Assembly: GCA_902558705.1 (NCBI GenBank)
Contig: CACEEW010000002.1
Location: 76,547-122,189, forward strand
DNA: 45,643 nt
Origin: an uncultured Pelagibacteraceae bacterium
GTDB taxonomy: Bacteria > Pseudomonadota > Alphaproteobacteria > Pelagibacterales > Pelagibacteraceae
Reading direction: 5' to 3'
Shown here: positions 23,745 through 33,681 of the stretch, piece by piece
Position numbering within the stretch: position 1 is the first letter of the stretch
How the letters are laid out: every line of letters begins with the position of its first letter
The notes under the pieces: generated by a model
Told to the model about the DNA's origin: nothing
Seen by the model: the letters and a program-made list of their open reading frames with translations, nothing else
Database searches by the model: none
Program-made: the position numbers and the translations under genes

Positions 23745-25278
23745 CTTTTTTTTCTATTTTTTTAAAAAGAATATCTATTTTATTAATTTTATCAACTTTT
23801 GATAAAAAATCATTATTTTCTAAAGATGACAGATTAATGTCAGCTTCATTTATGTCAAAAATTTTAAGTGCTTTAATAGAGCTTTCTGGGATAATTGGAT
23901 ACAATAAAAAACTAACCTTTCTAACAATTTCTAGTGTAGTAAAAACAATAGTATTTAATCTTAATAAATCATCTTTTTTATTCCATGGTTCTTGATCGTT
24001 AAAATATTTATTAGCTTCAAATAATGAATTAACGATAAAGTTTATATAGAAATTGATATCTTGATTATCAATTTTTTCTCTAATTAACTCAATATTATCT
24101 TTATAATTATTTAGTATCTTGTGATCATCATCATTTAATTCAATTTTTTTTGGGATTTTACTGTCACAATTTTTAATTGCGAAGGCGGTTACTCGTTGAC
24201 ACAGATTACCAAAATTGTTAGCCAAGTCACTGTTAATACAATCTTCTAAACGTTCTTGAGAAATATTTCCATCATTACCAAATGAAACTTCTTTTATAAG
24301 ATAATATCTTAATGAATCTAGGCCATATTGATTAATAATTTCTATGGGATCAAGAATATTACCTTTCGATTTAGACATCTTTTCATCTCCAGAAAGTATC
24401 CAACCATGACCATAAACTTTTTTAGGAAGATCTATTTTAGCTGCAAGAAGAAATGCAGGCCAATATACTGCATGAAATCTCAAAATATCTTTTCCTATTA
24501 AATGAATGGAAGCTGGCCAAAAACTTTTAAATAATTTTTCCTTAGTATTTGGATAGTTTAAAGCACTAATATAATTTGTTAAAGCGTCCAACCAGACATA
24601 AATAACATGATTTTCATTACCAGGAACTTTAATTCCCCAAGAAAAACTTTTTCTACTAATTGATAGATCCTTTAAACCACTTTTTACAAAGCTAACTACC
24701 TCATTTTTTCTTGCTTCAGGTGAAATGAAACCTGGGTTTTTTTCATAAAATTCCAGTAATGGTTTTTCCCATTTTGATAATCTAAAAAAATATGACTCTT
24801 CATCCACCCATTCTACAGTTGATTTAGATGAGGTAGCGACTTTCGAACCATTAATTTCTTCAATTTCTTCCTCACTGTAAAACGCTTCATCTGAAACTGA
24901 ATACCAACCAGAATATTTAGATAGATAAATATCATCATTTTTTTCTAATTCTTTCCATAAATGTTGAACTGAAGTTTTATGGCGTGTTTCTGTCGTTCTA
25001 ATAAAATCTGTATTAGTTAAATTTAGTATCTCAGAGAGATTTCTAAAAGTTTTACTAATTTCATCGCAAAATTGTAATGGTTTTAATCCTTTTTTTTCTG
25101 CCGATCTTTGAATTTTTAAACCATGTTCATCAGTACCGGTTAAAAAATGAACTTTAAAACCGTCTATTTTTTTAAATCTAGCAAAAAAATCTGCTATTAT
25201 ACTAGAATAAGCATGTCCCATATGTGGTTTTGCAGATGGATAATAAATTGGAGTAGTAATATAAAAATTTTTATCCAT
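23737..25278 (-). CDS. metG: Methionyl-tRNA synthetase
   Basis: 513 residues, the short form without a C-terminal tRNA-binding appendix. The class I signatures are P-H-M-G-H-A-Y near residue 18 and K-M-S-K-S-K-G near 302. The connective insert has no C-x-x-C knuckles, so it belongs to the zinc-free MetG2 group. An anticodon-binding helical domain follows from about 370. It overlaps holB by 8 bases upstream and tatD by 8 downstream. Confidence 0.97.
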   Translation of the reverse strand: MDKNFYITTPIYYPSAKPHMGHAYSSIIADFFARFKKIDGFKVHFLTGTDEHGLKIQRSAEKKGLKPLQFCDEISKTFRNLSEILNLTNTDFIRTTETRHKTSVQHLWKELEKNDDIYLSKYSGWYSVSDEAFYSEEEIEEINGSKVATSSKSTVEWVDEESYFFRLSKWEKPLLEFYEKNPGFISPEARKNEVVSFVKSGLKDLSISRKSFSWGIKVPGNENHVIYVWLDALTNYISALNYPNTKEKLFKSFWPASIHLIGKDILRFHAVYWPAFLLAAKIDLPKKVYGHGWILSGDEKMSKSKGNILDPIEIINQYGLDSLRYYLIKEVSFGNDGNISQERLEDCINSDLANNFGNLCQRVTAFAIKNCDSKIPKKIELNDDDHKILNNYKDNIELIREKIDNQDINFYINFIVNSLFEANKYFNDQEPWNKKDDLLRLNTIVFTTLEIVRKVSFLLYPIIPESSIKALKIFDINEADINLSSLENNDFLSKVDKINKIDILFKKIEKKDD

Positions 25279-26191
25279 TTAATAATTTTGTGTCAATTTC
25301 CAAAAATAAGGACTCTTCATTTAGGTTAAACTTTTTTACATTATTAATCTTTTTTAAAAAATAACTAAAAATTTCAAAGTAAGTGATGGAAACTTTTTTA
25401 AGCAAAAATAATTCTAAATAATCATACAAAATAATCTTTATTTTATTATCATTTTTATAATAAGATTCTTTAATAATTAGTGATAAGAACTCTTTTAGAC
25501 TTATTGTTGTTAGATCTATCTTCTTTTCTTTAGAAAACTCTAATACATCATAAATTTTACCAGGTGTGTGGTAATAATTTAATATATCTGAATTAATTAA
25601 GTTTTTAATGTCATCACCAAATAATAACTTATTCACAAAAATAACCTTTTCGTTACTTAGTGATATCTTAAAATTTAAACATCTAGATAAAAGAGTAGAT
25701 AGGATTTTTTTATTATTATTTATCAAAATAAAATAAGTATTGTCGTTAGGTTCTTCTAAAATTTTAAGTAAAGCGTTAATAGAGTTTACATTCAAAAATT
25801 CAATATTATCAATTAAAATAAACCTTGGTTTTGAGTTGAATGAGGATTTGTTTAGATTATTGATTAAGCTTCTTATCTGATTAATTTCAATACTTTTTTT
25901 TTCAGAGTTTACATCAATTAGATTAAAATTAGGATTTGAATTATTTTGAATTAATTTAAAAGAATGATTGTCTGTATTTATTTGAAGATCATTAATGTTG
26001 TAAGGTTTTTCTTCATTTTTAGATAAAATATAATTTATTAAATGATAAGCAAGAGTGCACTTACCAATACCTTTTTCTCCTGAAAGCAAAATCTTATTTG
26101 GTAATTTTGAATTATTATATAAATTTATTAATTCGAGAAGGTCTTCATTTAAACCATAGAGTTTTGTTTGTGAATTTGAGCAAAGGTTCAT
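25271..26191 (-). CDS. holB: DNA polymerase III delta' subunit
   Basis: 306 residues. The AAA+ core has a Walker A-like G-E-K-G-I-G-K-C-T-L-A near residue 37 and sensor/arginine segments I-N-A-L-L-K-I-L-E-E-P near 132 and S-R-C-L near 158. Delta' is a structural member of the clamp loader that opens the beta clamp. The zinc-module cysteines of the longer forms are not seen. The position between tmk and metG is the conserved one, which supports delta' over other clamp-loader subunits. Confidence 0.88.
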   Translation of the reverse strand: MNLCSNSQTKLYGLNEDLLELINLYNNSKLPNKILLSGEKGIGKCTLAYHLINYILSKNEEKPYNINDLQINTDNHSFKLIQNNSNPNFNLIDVNSEKKSIEINQIRSLINNLNKSSFNSKPRFILIDNIEFLNVNSINALLKILEEPNDNTYFILINNNKKILSTLLSRCLNFKISLSNEKVIFVNKLLFGDDIKNLINSDILNYYHTPGKIYDVLEFSKEKKIDLTTISLKEFLSLIIKESYYKNDNKIKIILYDYLELFLLKKVSITYFEIFSYFLKKINNVKKFNLNEESLFLEIDTKLLNG

Positions 26192-26802
26192 CTTATTAAC
26201 TTTTCTATTTTTGTAATTATAATCTTTTTATTTTTCTCAATTGATAAGTTTGAGTCTATAATTTGATAATTTTTTTTATTTTTACTTAATTTCAGGTATC
26301 CTTTTTGAACTCTTCTATAAAAATCATTATTAAATTTATCATATCTGTTTAATTTGACTCTCTTTTGCAATCTTTTAATCATATTTTTCTTATTTACAAT
26401 ATTTAAAAATGTAAAATTTACTTTAAAATTTTTTAAAATATGGTCATTAATCTTTTTTATTATATCTAGGTTTACACCCATACCAAAATGTTGATATGCC
26501 AAAGTTGAGTCTGTAAATCTATCTAATAAAATTATCTTCTTTTTATAAAATTTTTTTAAGTAACTTATGTTTTCACTTCTAGCTGCTAGATATAGAAATA
26601 AATCAGTATTTTTTTGAAAATTTGATTTGTTATTTAAAATTAATTTTCTTATTTTCTCTGAGTTCTTGCTTCCTCCTGGTTCCCTTATTGAAACGTGACT
26701 GATTTTCTTTTTTTTTAGATAGTTAGACACACATTTGATATGAAAAGTTTTGCCACTACCCTCAATACCTTCAAAAACTATTACAACTTTTTTAGACATC
26801 AC
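26188..26802 (-). CDS. tmk: Thymidylate kinase
   Basis: 204 residues. Phosphorylates dTMP to dTDP. The P-loop is F-E-G-I-E-G-S-G-K-T near residue 10, the D/E-R-x motif is R-E-P-G-G near 40, and D-R-F-T-D-S-T-L-A-Y-Q near 94 is the substrate block. It overlaps dacC by 11 bases and holB by 4. Confidence 0.96.
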   Translation of the reverse strand: MMSKKVVIVFEGIEGSGKTFHIKCVSNYLKKKKISHVSIREPGGSKNSEKIRKLILNNKSNFQKNTDLFLYLAARSENISYLKKFYKKKIILLDRFTDSTLAYQHFGMGVNLDIIKKINDHILKNFKVNFTFLNIVNKKNMIKRLQKRVKLNRYDKFNNDFYRRVQKGYLKLSKNKKNYQIIDSNLSIEKNKKIIITKIEKLIR

Positions 26803-27943
26803 CCCAGATTAAATAATTTAATGACTTCATTAATCTTGAAAAGATATTTACTTTTTTAATATCTTCTGAAGCTAGAAGGTCGTATTCACCTACTAAATCT
26901 TGATCATAAACTATTTTCAATTTAGCCAAAATTTGGTCTTTTTTAATTGGAGCCTCTATAGGGCCATCATAAATTAATTTAATTTTAAGTAATTTTTTTT
27001 GACCTTTTTTAATTATTTTGTATATATCATCTTTAGAATAAACCTTGACTTTATTTTTTTTTCCAAGCCAAACATCAACATCGCTAAATGACTCATTAGA
27101 TTTTGCTATTTCAACTAAATCAAAATTTGTAAGTCCATAAGTTAATAATTTTGCACTTTCCTTTGATCTCGATGTCTTTGTTTCAAATCCACTACCAACG
27201 GCTATTAATCTTCTACCTTTTCTTTCTAAGGATGATGCTAATGAATATCTTTCTACAGCTAAGTAACCTGTTTTTACACCATCAACACCCATATTTTTAT
27301 ATAAAAGAGGATTTCTATTACCTTGTGTAATAGGATCACCCCCTGTCCTATCCCAAGTAAATTCTTTTTCTTTAAACCATTTATAAAATTCAGGATGATT
27401 TTTTATTAAATAATTGGACATAATCATAATATCTCTAACAGTAGAATAATTATCAGGATCATTAATTCCTGAAGAGTTGGCAAAATTAGTATTTTCCATT
27501 CCAATTTCTCTTGCTTTAGAAGTCATCATAATGGCGAATTCTTCCTCAGTCCCAGCTATACCCTCTGCCAAAGCAATGCATGAGTCATTACCTGAAGCAA
27601 CTATTATACCTTTAAGTAAATTTTCAACTGAAACCTCGTCTCCAACCATTACAAACATAGAAGAGTAACCAGCGGTAGATAATCTCCAAGCTTTTTCTGA
27701 AATTAAAAATTTTTCATCTAAACTCAAATCGCCAGATTTAATCAAATCAAAAGCAATAATACTTGTCATGATTTTTGTCATTGAAGCAGGATAAATCGAT
27801 CTATCTGGCTCTTTTTCATAAAGAATTTCACCTGATAAATAGTCTTGTAGAATTGCTGTTCTAGCTTTTATATCAATGTTTGCAAAGGAATGGTTAAAAA
27901 AAAATAAAATTGAAAATAAGAAAAGTATGAAATTTTTATACAT
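26792..27943 (-). CDS. dacC: D-alanyl-D-alanine carboxypeptidase (PBP5/6 type)
   Basis: 383 residues with a signal peptide (hydrophobic to about residue 21, then F-A-N). It trims the terminal D-Ala of murein pentapeptides in the periplasm. All three penicillin-binding motifs are present: S-M-T-K near residue 54, S-G-N near 117 and K-T-G near 223. A C-terminal beta domain follows and the protein ends in a hydrophobic segment (S-L-N-Y-L-I-W-G) that may be an amphipathic membrane anchor. It overlaps rlpA (8 bases) and tmk (11 bases). dacA is an equally valid name. Confidence 0.95.
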   Translation of the reverse strand: MYKNFILFLFSILFFFNHSFANIDIKARTAILQDYLSGEILYEKEPDRSIYPASMTKIMTSIIAFDLIKSGDLSLDEKFLISEKAWRLSTAGYSSMFVMVGDEVSVENLLKGIIVASGNDSCIALAEGIAGTEEEFAIMMTSKAREIGMENTNFANSSGINDPDNYSTVRDIMIMSNYLIKNHPEFYKWFKEKEFTWDRTGGDPITQGNRNPLLYKNMGVDGVKTGYLAVERYSLASSLERKGRRLIAVGSGFETKTSRSKESAKLLTYGLTNFDLVEIAKSNESFSDVDVWLGKKNKVKVYSKDDIYKIIKKGQKKLLKIKLIYDGPIEAPIKKDQILAKLKIVYDQDLVGEYDLLASEDIKKVNIFSRLMKSLNYLIWGDV

Positions 27944-28688
27944 TTTTTAAAACCTCTAAATTTTCAAAATCAAATAAATCCATTTTTTCAAAATTATTTC
28001 TTAATGATTTTATATCATTAAAAGGACCTATTAGAAGTCTATAATTTGTTTTTGATAATTCAATAATTTTAAAATTTTTAATAGAGGTTTCTTTTTTAAT
28101 ACGATCCAATAAGATTTTGGCTGTGTCTTTATAATAAAAATCTGCAACTTTAATAGAATAGGAAAAATTTTTTTTTGGTATAATCTTTTTTTTCTTTTTC
28201 TTTACGTTTAAATCATTAATTTGAATTCCATCTATTGGAGCCTTTTCTGCAACTTTACTTTCCTCTTCAAATGTTTTTGCTTTTCCTGCAATAAAAGTAG
28301 AATTTTTTGATATTAATACTATTTCAACATATGGTTCATTTTGATCTAAATCTAACGTTTCTGCTATTCTAGGGCTCAATATAGAATTATAAAAATTTGA
28401 AAATTTTACCCTATTTGATTTAACTTCAGCAATTAAAGAATGCCCATTAGCAGGATTTGTAATTTTAACCATTGATTTTTTTTTGAGAGATTTGTGATAA
28501 ATATTTAAAGATCTATCCTCAATTTTTTTAATGTTTTCTAATTTATCATTATAGATAAGTGCAAAACCTGAATTTCTGTATTTATCATCTCTTAAAAGTT
28601 CTAAATTTTCATTTTTAATGATAAATGTTTGATTACAACCTATTAATAGAAGTGGTAAAAAAATTATCAGTATTAATTTATAATTCAT
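27936..28688 (-). CDS. rlpA: RlpA-like lipoprotein with SPOR domain, probably not catalytic
   Basis: 250 residues. The lipoprotein signal ends L-L-L-I-G-C (Cys 18). A double-psi barrel spans about residues 40-125 (G-F-A-L-I-Y-N-D, then I-T-N-P-A-N-G-H), and residues 173-246 resemble a SPOR murein-binding domain (Y-S-I-K-V-A-D-F-Y, then Y-R-L-L-I-G-P-F). In active RlpA transglycosylases the N-G segment is followed by V-N-D-R-G-P-F; here the equivalent is S-N-R-V-K-F, so the catalytic Asp is lost. It overlaps mltB and dacC, consistent with a septal murein role. Confidence 0.8.
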   Translation of the reverse strand: MNYKLILIIFLPLLLIGCNQTFIIKNENLELLRDDKYRNSGFALIYNDKLENIKKIEDRSLNIYHKSLKKKSMVKITNPANGHSLIAEVKSNRVKFSNFYNSILSPRIAETLDLDQNEPYVEIVLISKNSTFIAGKAKTFEEESKVAEKAPIDGIQINDLNVKKKKKKIIPKKNFSYSIKVADFYYKDTAKILLDRIKKETSIKNFKIIELSKTNYRLLIGPFNDIKSLRNNFEKMDLFDFENLEVLKNV

Positions 28689-29679
28689 TTTTAATTTTAT
28701 CTTTTAATGTGCATACTGCTAAAGCAAATCTTAAAGATCGATTCCATTTTAAAATTATTTCGTAATTATCAAAAACTAAATAAGCTGGACTAAGTTTATT
28801 AGCATTTTCAACAATATCTTTATCTGGAGTAATTATAGCAACATTTAAATTTTCATCTAAAGAGTCTAATATTTCATTATTTTTTATAAATTTTTTAAAA
28901 TATCTTAATTTTTTTTTATTCTTTAATTTTTTTGCTGAAACATTTAAATATTTATCTGAAATATCTTCATTTAGATTAATTTTATAAAAACATGGTGTTT
29001 CTTGGTTCCAACCCATATTATTTAAATAGTTGGCTGCAGAAGCATACGAGTCTTGTGAATTCTTGAGATCAATATAGTCATCATTATTATAATCAATTGC
29101 ATAATTTTCAATTGTAGAGGGCATAAATTGGAAAAAACCAAATGCACCTGCCCATGATCCATATAATGATTTATAATCAATTTGATTTGTATCAATTAAT
29201 TTTAATAGAATTAACAATTCATTTGTAAAAAATTTAGATCTTCTTTGATCAAAACTTAATGTTGCTAATGATGACAGAATATCCATTTTACCTACATATG
29301 TGCCAAAGTTAGTTTCGATTCCCATTAATGCTAAAAGTAATTCTTTTTCTACATTAAATTTTTTTTCAACTTTATTAATTAGTTCAGATTGATCTTTGTA
29401 AAAAATAACCCCTTTTTTTACTTTTGTATCTGAACTTCTTTTAGAAATATAAGTTTTAGTATCTTCGTAAAATTCTGGTTGATACCTATCATATTCAATA
29501 ACTTTAGGTAAAAATTTAACATCTGACATAACTAGATTAAAAGTATTTTCAGAAATATTATTTTTAAGTGCAACAGCTTTAAAAGTTTTTTTCCAATTTT
29601 CAAATTCTAAATTATTATCAGCGTATGAATTGTGTATAAATAATGTTAAAATAAGAATGAAAGTACTAACTAGTTTCAT
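28678..29679 (-). CDS. mltB: Lytic murein transglycosylase, MltB family
   Basis: 333 residues with a signal peptide (to about residue 20, Y-A-D). It cleaves the glycan strand of murein in the periplasm. The catalytic Glu is in M-G-I-E-T-N-F-G near residue 117, followed by S-L-A-T-L-S-F-D-x-R-R and the G-S-W-A-G-A-F-G-F-F-Q-F-M-P-S block near 168, both diagnostic. No lipobox, so a soluble form. It overlaps rarD by 14 bases and rlpA by 11. Confidence 0.93.
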   Translation of the reverse strand: MKLVSTFILILTLFIHNSYADNNLEFENWKKTFKAVALKNNISENTFNLVMSDVKFLPKVIEYDRYQPEFYEDTKTYISKRSSDTKVKKGVIFYKDQSELINKVEKKFNVEKELLLALMGIETNFGTYVGKMDILSSLATLSFDQRRSKFFTNELLILLKLIDTNQIDYKSLYGSWAGAFGFFQFMPSTIENYAIDYNNDDYIDLKNSQDSYASAANYLNNMGWNQETPCFYKINLNEDISDKYLNVSAKKLKNKKKLRYFKKFIKNNEILDSLDENLNVAIITPDKDIVENANKLSPAYLVFDNYEIILKWNRSLRFALAVCTLKDKIKNEL

Positions 29680-30544
29680 AAAGATCCTTTAGATATATAA
29701 CTACAGCAATCCAAATAATAATAAAACTCACAAATTTAATAATAGAAAACTCTTCATTATAATAAAAATAACCCAGAATAAACTGTAATGTCGGTGTTAT
29801 ATAGAAAATCATACCTGTAGGGCCCAGCCCAATCAATTCAACACCTCTAACGTATAAAAATAAAGGAATCACAGTCATAGGACCAGCTAATATTAAAAAA
29901 AAACTTAAGCCTGGACTCGATAAGCTAAAATCATTAAATCCATTTTTAATTATAAAGTAAAAAATAAGTAAAGCAAAAGGAAGTATATATAAACTTTCAA
30001 TTAATATACCTACATCAGTATCTACATTAATCTTCTTTCTGACAAGATTATAAAAAGCCCAACTAAAAGCTACTATCAAACCTACCCAGGGTAAACTTTT
30101 TAAATTTATGAATATTATAATGATAATTGATAATAGAACTAATAAGATTGAAAAAATTCTTTTTGAATTAAGTTTCTCTTTAAAAAAAATATATCCTAAC
30201 AAAACACTTATAATCGGCATAATGAAATAGCCAAAACTTGCATCAATAATTCGTTCTGTTGCAACTGCATATATCCATACAGCCCAATTTATAAAGATCA
30301 AAAAACCAGAGATAAACAAAGCAAAGAGAGTTTTTTTATTTCTAAAAATATTTTTAAAAAGATTCCATTTTGATAGAATTGAAGTTGTAAAAATTAGCAT
30401 TACTGCTGTCCATAAACATCTATGAACTATTAGTTCAACATGACCAATAAATGATACATATTGAAAATATATTACCCCAATAAAGCCCCACCAAAAAGAT
30501 CCTAGAGAAGTTAATAATAAACCTTTATTAAATTGTTCTTTCAT
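29666..30544 (-). CDS. rarD: RarD-type EamA permease
   Basis: 292 residues with ten helices. The family-specific start (G-L-L-L-T-S-L-G-S-F-W-W-G) and H-V-E-L-I-V-H-R-C-L-W-T near residue 35 match RarD, annotated as chloramphenicol-sensitive protein though its real substrate is unknown. I-N-W-A-V-W-I-Y-A near 85 is also characteristic. It is the first gene of the nine-gene reverse-strand operon. Confidence 0.9.
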   Translation of the reverse strand: MKEQFNKGLLLTSLGSFWWGFIGVIYFQYVSFIGHVELIVHRCLWTAVMLIFTTSILSKWNLFKNIFRNKKTLFALFISGFLIFINWAVWIYAVATERIIDASFGYFIMPIISVLLGYIFFKEKLNSKRIFSILLVLLSIIIIIFINLKSLPWVGLIVAFSWAFYNLVRKKINVDTDVGILIESLYILPFALLIFYFIIKNGFNDFSLSSPGLSFFLILAGPMTVIPLFLYVRGVELIGLGPTGMIFYITPTLQFILGYFYYNEEFSIIKFVSFIIIWIAVVIYLKDLYETS

Positions 30545-30632
30545 AGATAATTTAGCTAATTAATTAATAACTATGTTAAATAGACTATTTTATAGTTGAA
30601 TTAAATATTTTTAATTATAAAAACTTCTTCGT

Positions 30633-30722
30633 GGAGAGATGGCTGAGCGGTTGAAAGCACCGGTCTTGAAAACCGGCAAAGGGGCAACTCTTTCCTGGGT
30701 TCGAATCCCAGTCTCTCCGCCA
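30633..30722 (+). tRNA. tRNA-Ser (anticodon UGA)
   Basis: 90 bases with a long variable arm, as expected for a serine tRNA. Acceptor GGAGAGA pairs with TCTCTCC, the anticodon loop is TTGAAAA with TGA central, and the T arm has GGTTCGAATCC. CCA is encoded; the convergent sdhE stop codon begins directly after it. Confidence 0.96.
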
Positions 30723-30989
30723 TTATTTTTCATTATACCTAAAATTTTTAAATAAAAAATTTATATTATTGTTCTCAAATTCAAAATCAGTTTTTAATTT
30801 GTTGTAAAAACTATACAAATTATCATCATCTATGTTCAATAATTTTTCTAAATCGAGCAGATCTTCGTTACTTAATTCATCAATATATTTTTTGGTAAAT
30901 GCTCCTAGGAGTTTGTCCATTTCTTTAGTCCCACGATAATTAGATCTGTAAATAATTTTTTTTTTTAATTGATCTATATTGATGTTCAT
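30723..30989 (-). CDS. sdhE: Succinate dehydrogenase flavinylation factor SdhE
   Basis: 88 residues, the usual length. The R-G-T-K-E-M-D motif near residue 19 is the signature R-G-x-x-E segment required for covalent FAD attachment to SdhA. The rest forms the expected small helical bundle. The start is 22 bases from that of divergent recG, a linkage typical of alphaproteobacteria. Confidence 0.93.
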   Translation of the reverse strand: MNINIDQLKKKIIYRSNYRGTKEMDKLLGAFTKKYIDELSNEDLLDLEKLLNIDDDNLYSFYNKLKTDFEFENNNINFLFKNFRYNEK

Positions 30990-31011
30990 TATTAGAATAT
31001 ATTAGTTGTTT

Positions 31012-33063
31012 ATGGATAATAAAAGTAATTATAAATATCTATTATCAGATTTGTCAATTTTAAAAGGTGTAGGTAATAAAACCACCAATTTGCTTAAAAA
31101 GAAAAAGATAAATAATATTTTCGATCTATTATGGAAATTACCTAAGTCATATACAGATAGAAGTTTATCATCAGAAATCAAAGATTTAAAATTGGGAGAA
31201 ATTCAAACAGTAACAATAGTTCCTAAAAAGTACTCTTTTCCTCGAATAAGAAATCTACCTAACAGAGTTTTATGTTCAGATGAAACAGGAGAACTAGACT
31301 GTATTTTTTTCAATAGTTATGAGGGATATATTAAAAAGATTTTACCTATAGGAAAGAAAGTAACAATAAGTGGTAAAATAGGTAGATTTAGAAATAGATA
31401 TCAACTTACTAATCCAAAATATATTTCTGAAGATGCTTCGTTAATAAAACAAAAACATAACACATATTCACTTACAGAAGGAATTACAGAAAAAGTCTAC
31501 AACAAAATTATGAAACAAATAATGGATAAACTGCCTACTTTAGATGAATGGCACTCTAAAGAACTACTTAAAAGATTTGATGGTATAAGTTGGAATGAGT
31601 CAATTAAAGAATTACATGAACCTCAAAACCAAGGAAATTATAAAAATAATTTTTATCAAAGACTTGCTTTTGATGAAATTTTTTCTACATTTTTAGTTAA
31701 TTCTGAAATCAGGAAAAAAATAAAAAAGATAAAAAAAAAGAAGAAGAAAATAGATTTAAAAAAACAAGCTTTAATAATAAAAAATTTAGATTTTACGCTA
31801 ACAAATGATCAATTAAAATCACTTAAAGAAATTAATAATGATTTATGTTCCAATACTAAAATGTTTAGACTGTTACAGGGAGATGTTGGTAGTGGAAAAA
31901 CTATCGTTTCTCTTATTTCTGCATTCAATACAATTAATTCAGGTTTTCAAGTAGCTTTAATGGCTCCAACTGAAATTTTAGCTAGACAGCATTTTAATCT
32001 CGCAAAAAAATTATTACCCAAGAATGTGAATATAAAATTAGTTTCAGGGAAATCAGAATATAAAGATAAAAAAGAGATACTTAATGAATTATCAAATCAT
32101 GAGATAGATATAATTTTTGGAACTCATGCAATTTTTCAAAAAAAAGTAACTTTTAAAAAGTTGGGATTAATCATTATAGATGAACAGCATAAATTTGGTG
32201 TAAATCAAAGAAAGAAATTATCTGATAAAGGTGGAAACGATTGTGATGTTTTGTTAATGACAGCGACACCAATTCCAAGAACGTTAACCATGACAATTTA
32301 TGGTGATATGGATCTTTCAATAATTAGAGAAAAGCCAGCAACAAGAAAACCCATAAAAACTTACAGTAAATTAGAAACTAAAATTGATGATGTTTTAATG
32401 TTTATAAAAAAACAAATAGAACTTAATAATCAAGTTTTTTGGGTTTGCCCCTTAATTGAAGAGTCAAAAAAAGTTGATCACACTTCTGCTATCAAAAAAT
32501 TTGAATTTCTTAACAAAGCATTCCCCAACAATGTAGCACTGCTTCATGGAAAAACTAATATTGTAAATAAAGAGCTAATACTTAATGATTTTCTAAATAA
32601 TAAATTTAAGATATTGGTTTCTACTACAATTATTGAAGTTGGGATTGATTTTCCTAACGCCAATGTAATTGTAATAGAAAATGCTAATAAATTTGGCTTA
32701 TCTCAATTACATCAACTAAGAGGAAGAGTTGGAAGAGGCAGTAAACAGTCCACCTGTATCCTCATGTTCAAATCTAACTTGAGTGAAAATGCAAAAAAAA
32801 GAATTAATATACTTAAAGATTCTAATGATGGCTTTATAATTTCTGAGGAAGACATGAAAATCAGAGGTTTTGGAGACATTTTAGGTTTTAAACAAAGTGG
32901 AATAAAAAATTTTAAGTTAGCTGACCCTGTTCTTAATGAGGATTTATTTTTATTAGCTGAAAAGGAAATGAATAGAATTGAAAAATCTGATGAAGATATA
33001 GGTAAATACAAACCTCTTATTAAGTTATATGATAGAGCAGATATAATTAATGATATAGCTTAA
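31012..33063 (+). CDS. recG: ATP-dependent DNA helicase RecG
   Basis: 683 residues from ATG 31012 (a TTG two codons earlier is possible). RecG remodels stalled forks and Holliday junctions. The wedge/OB domain covers about residues 60-140; the helicase domains show Q-G-D-V-G-S-G-K-T-I-V near 290, I-I-D-E-Q-H-K-F-G-V (DEQH) near 386, M-T-A-T-P-I-P-R-T-L near 415 and Q-L-H-Q-L-R-G-R-V-G-R-G near 565. The end overlaps convergent DUF502 by 4 bases. Confidence 0.96.
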   Translation: MDNKSNYKYLLSDLSILKGVGNKTTNLLKKKKINNIFDLLWKLPKSYTDRSLSSEIKDLKLGEIQTVTIVPKKYSFPRIRNLPNRVLCSDETGELDCIFFNSYEGYIKKILPIGKKVTISGKIGRFRNRYQLTNPKYISEDASLIKQKHNTYSLTEGITEKVYNKIMKQIMDKLPTLDEWHSKELLKRFDGISWNESIKELHEPQNQGNYKNNFYQRLAFDEIFSTFLVNSEIRKKIKKIKKKKKKIDLKKQALIIKNLDFTLTNDQLKSLKEINNDLCSNTKMFRLLQGDVGSGKTIVSLISAFNTINSGFQVALMAPTEILARQHFNLAKKLLPKNVNIKLVSGKSEYKDKKEILNELSNHEIDIIFGTHAIFQKKVTFKKLGLIIIDEQHKFGVNQRKKLSDKGGNDCDVLLMTATPIPRTLTMTIYGDMDLSIIREKPATRKPIKTYSKLETKIDDVLMFIKKQIELNNQVFWVCPLIEESKKVDHTSAIKKFEFLNKAFPNNVALLHGKTNIVNKELILNDFLNNKFKILVSTTIIEVGIDFPNANVIVIENANKFGLSQLHQLRGRVGRGSKQSTCILMFKSNLSENAKKRINILKDSNDGFIISEEDMKIRGFGDILGFKQSGIKNFKLADPVLNEDLFLLAEKEMNRIEKSDEDIGKYKPLIKLYDRADIINDIA

Positions 33064-33677
33064 TTCTTACCTGAGGATGTTCCTGCTGATACTATAAATT
33101 TTGAAGCTTCTTCAAAAGTCATATTAAGATAAATAACATCATCAATTGGAAACATTAATAAAAAACCACTTGTTGGATTTGGAGTAGTTGGTACAAAAAC
33201 ATTAATTAATCTTTGATTAGTTTTATCCGCCATTTCACCTATATTTTCTTTAGTAGCAAATCCAACAGCCCATACACCTTTTCTTGGATATTCGATTAAT
33301 ACAACACTTTTTTTATCGTTATCTTTATTTGAAAAAGACTCCGTCATTTGAAGTATTGCTGAATAAATAGTTCTTAAGAAAGGTATTCTTTTAAATAAAT
33401 CGTCAATTAATTTAAGTATTCTTTTTCCTAAAAAGGATAATGATAAACCGCCTACAATAGTTATTAAAATAATTGAAATTAATATTTCAATACCTGGAAT
33501 CGCAAACGGTAGATAACTATTAGGATTAATGTTTTCAGGAATAAGATTCGATGAAACTCCAATAAGGATTTTACTTAAATATAAAGTAAAACCAATAGGT
33601 ATCAGAACAACCACTCCTGTAATAAAATAATTTCTTAAAATAAGTGTAAAAGATCTTTTTTTTTTATTTTTTTTCAT
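33060..33677 (-). CDS. DUF502 family membrane protein
   Basis: 205 residues. Two membrane helices (about residues 15-33 and 55-80) are followed by a soluble domain with the family's conserved segments I-P-F-L-R-T-I-Y-S-A-I-L-Q near 103, V-L-I-E-Y-P-R-K-G-V-W-A-V-G-F near 125 and F-V-P-T-T-P-N-P-T-S-G near 160. Function is unknown. It is often located next to recG in alphaproteobacteria. Confidence 0.9.
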   Translation of the reverse strand: MKKNKKKRSFTLILRNYFITGVVVLIPIGFTLYLSKILIGVSSNLIPENINPNSYLPFAIPGIEILISIILITIVGGLSLSFLGKRILKLIDDLFKRIPFLRTIYSAILQMTESFSNKDNDKKSVVLIEYPRKGVWAVGFATKENIGEMADKTNQRLINVFVPTTPNPTSGFLLMFPIDDVIYLNMTFEEASKFIVSAGTSSGKN

Positions 33678-33681
33678 AAGA

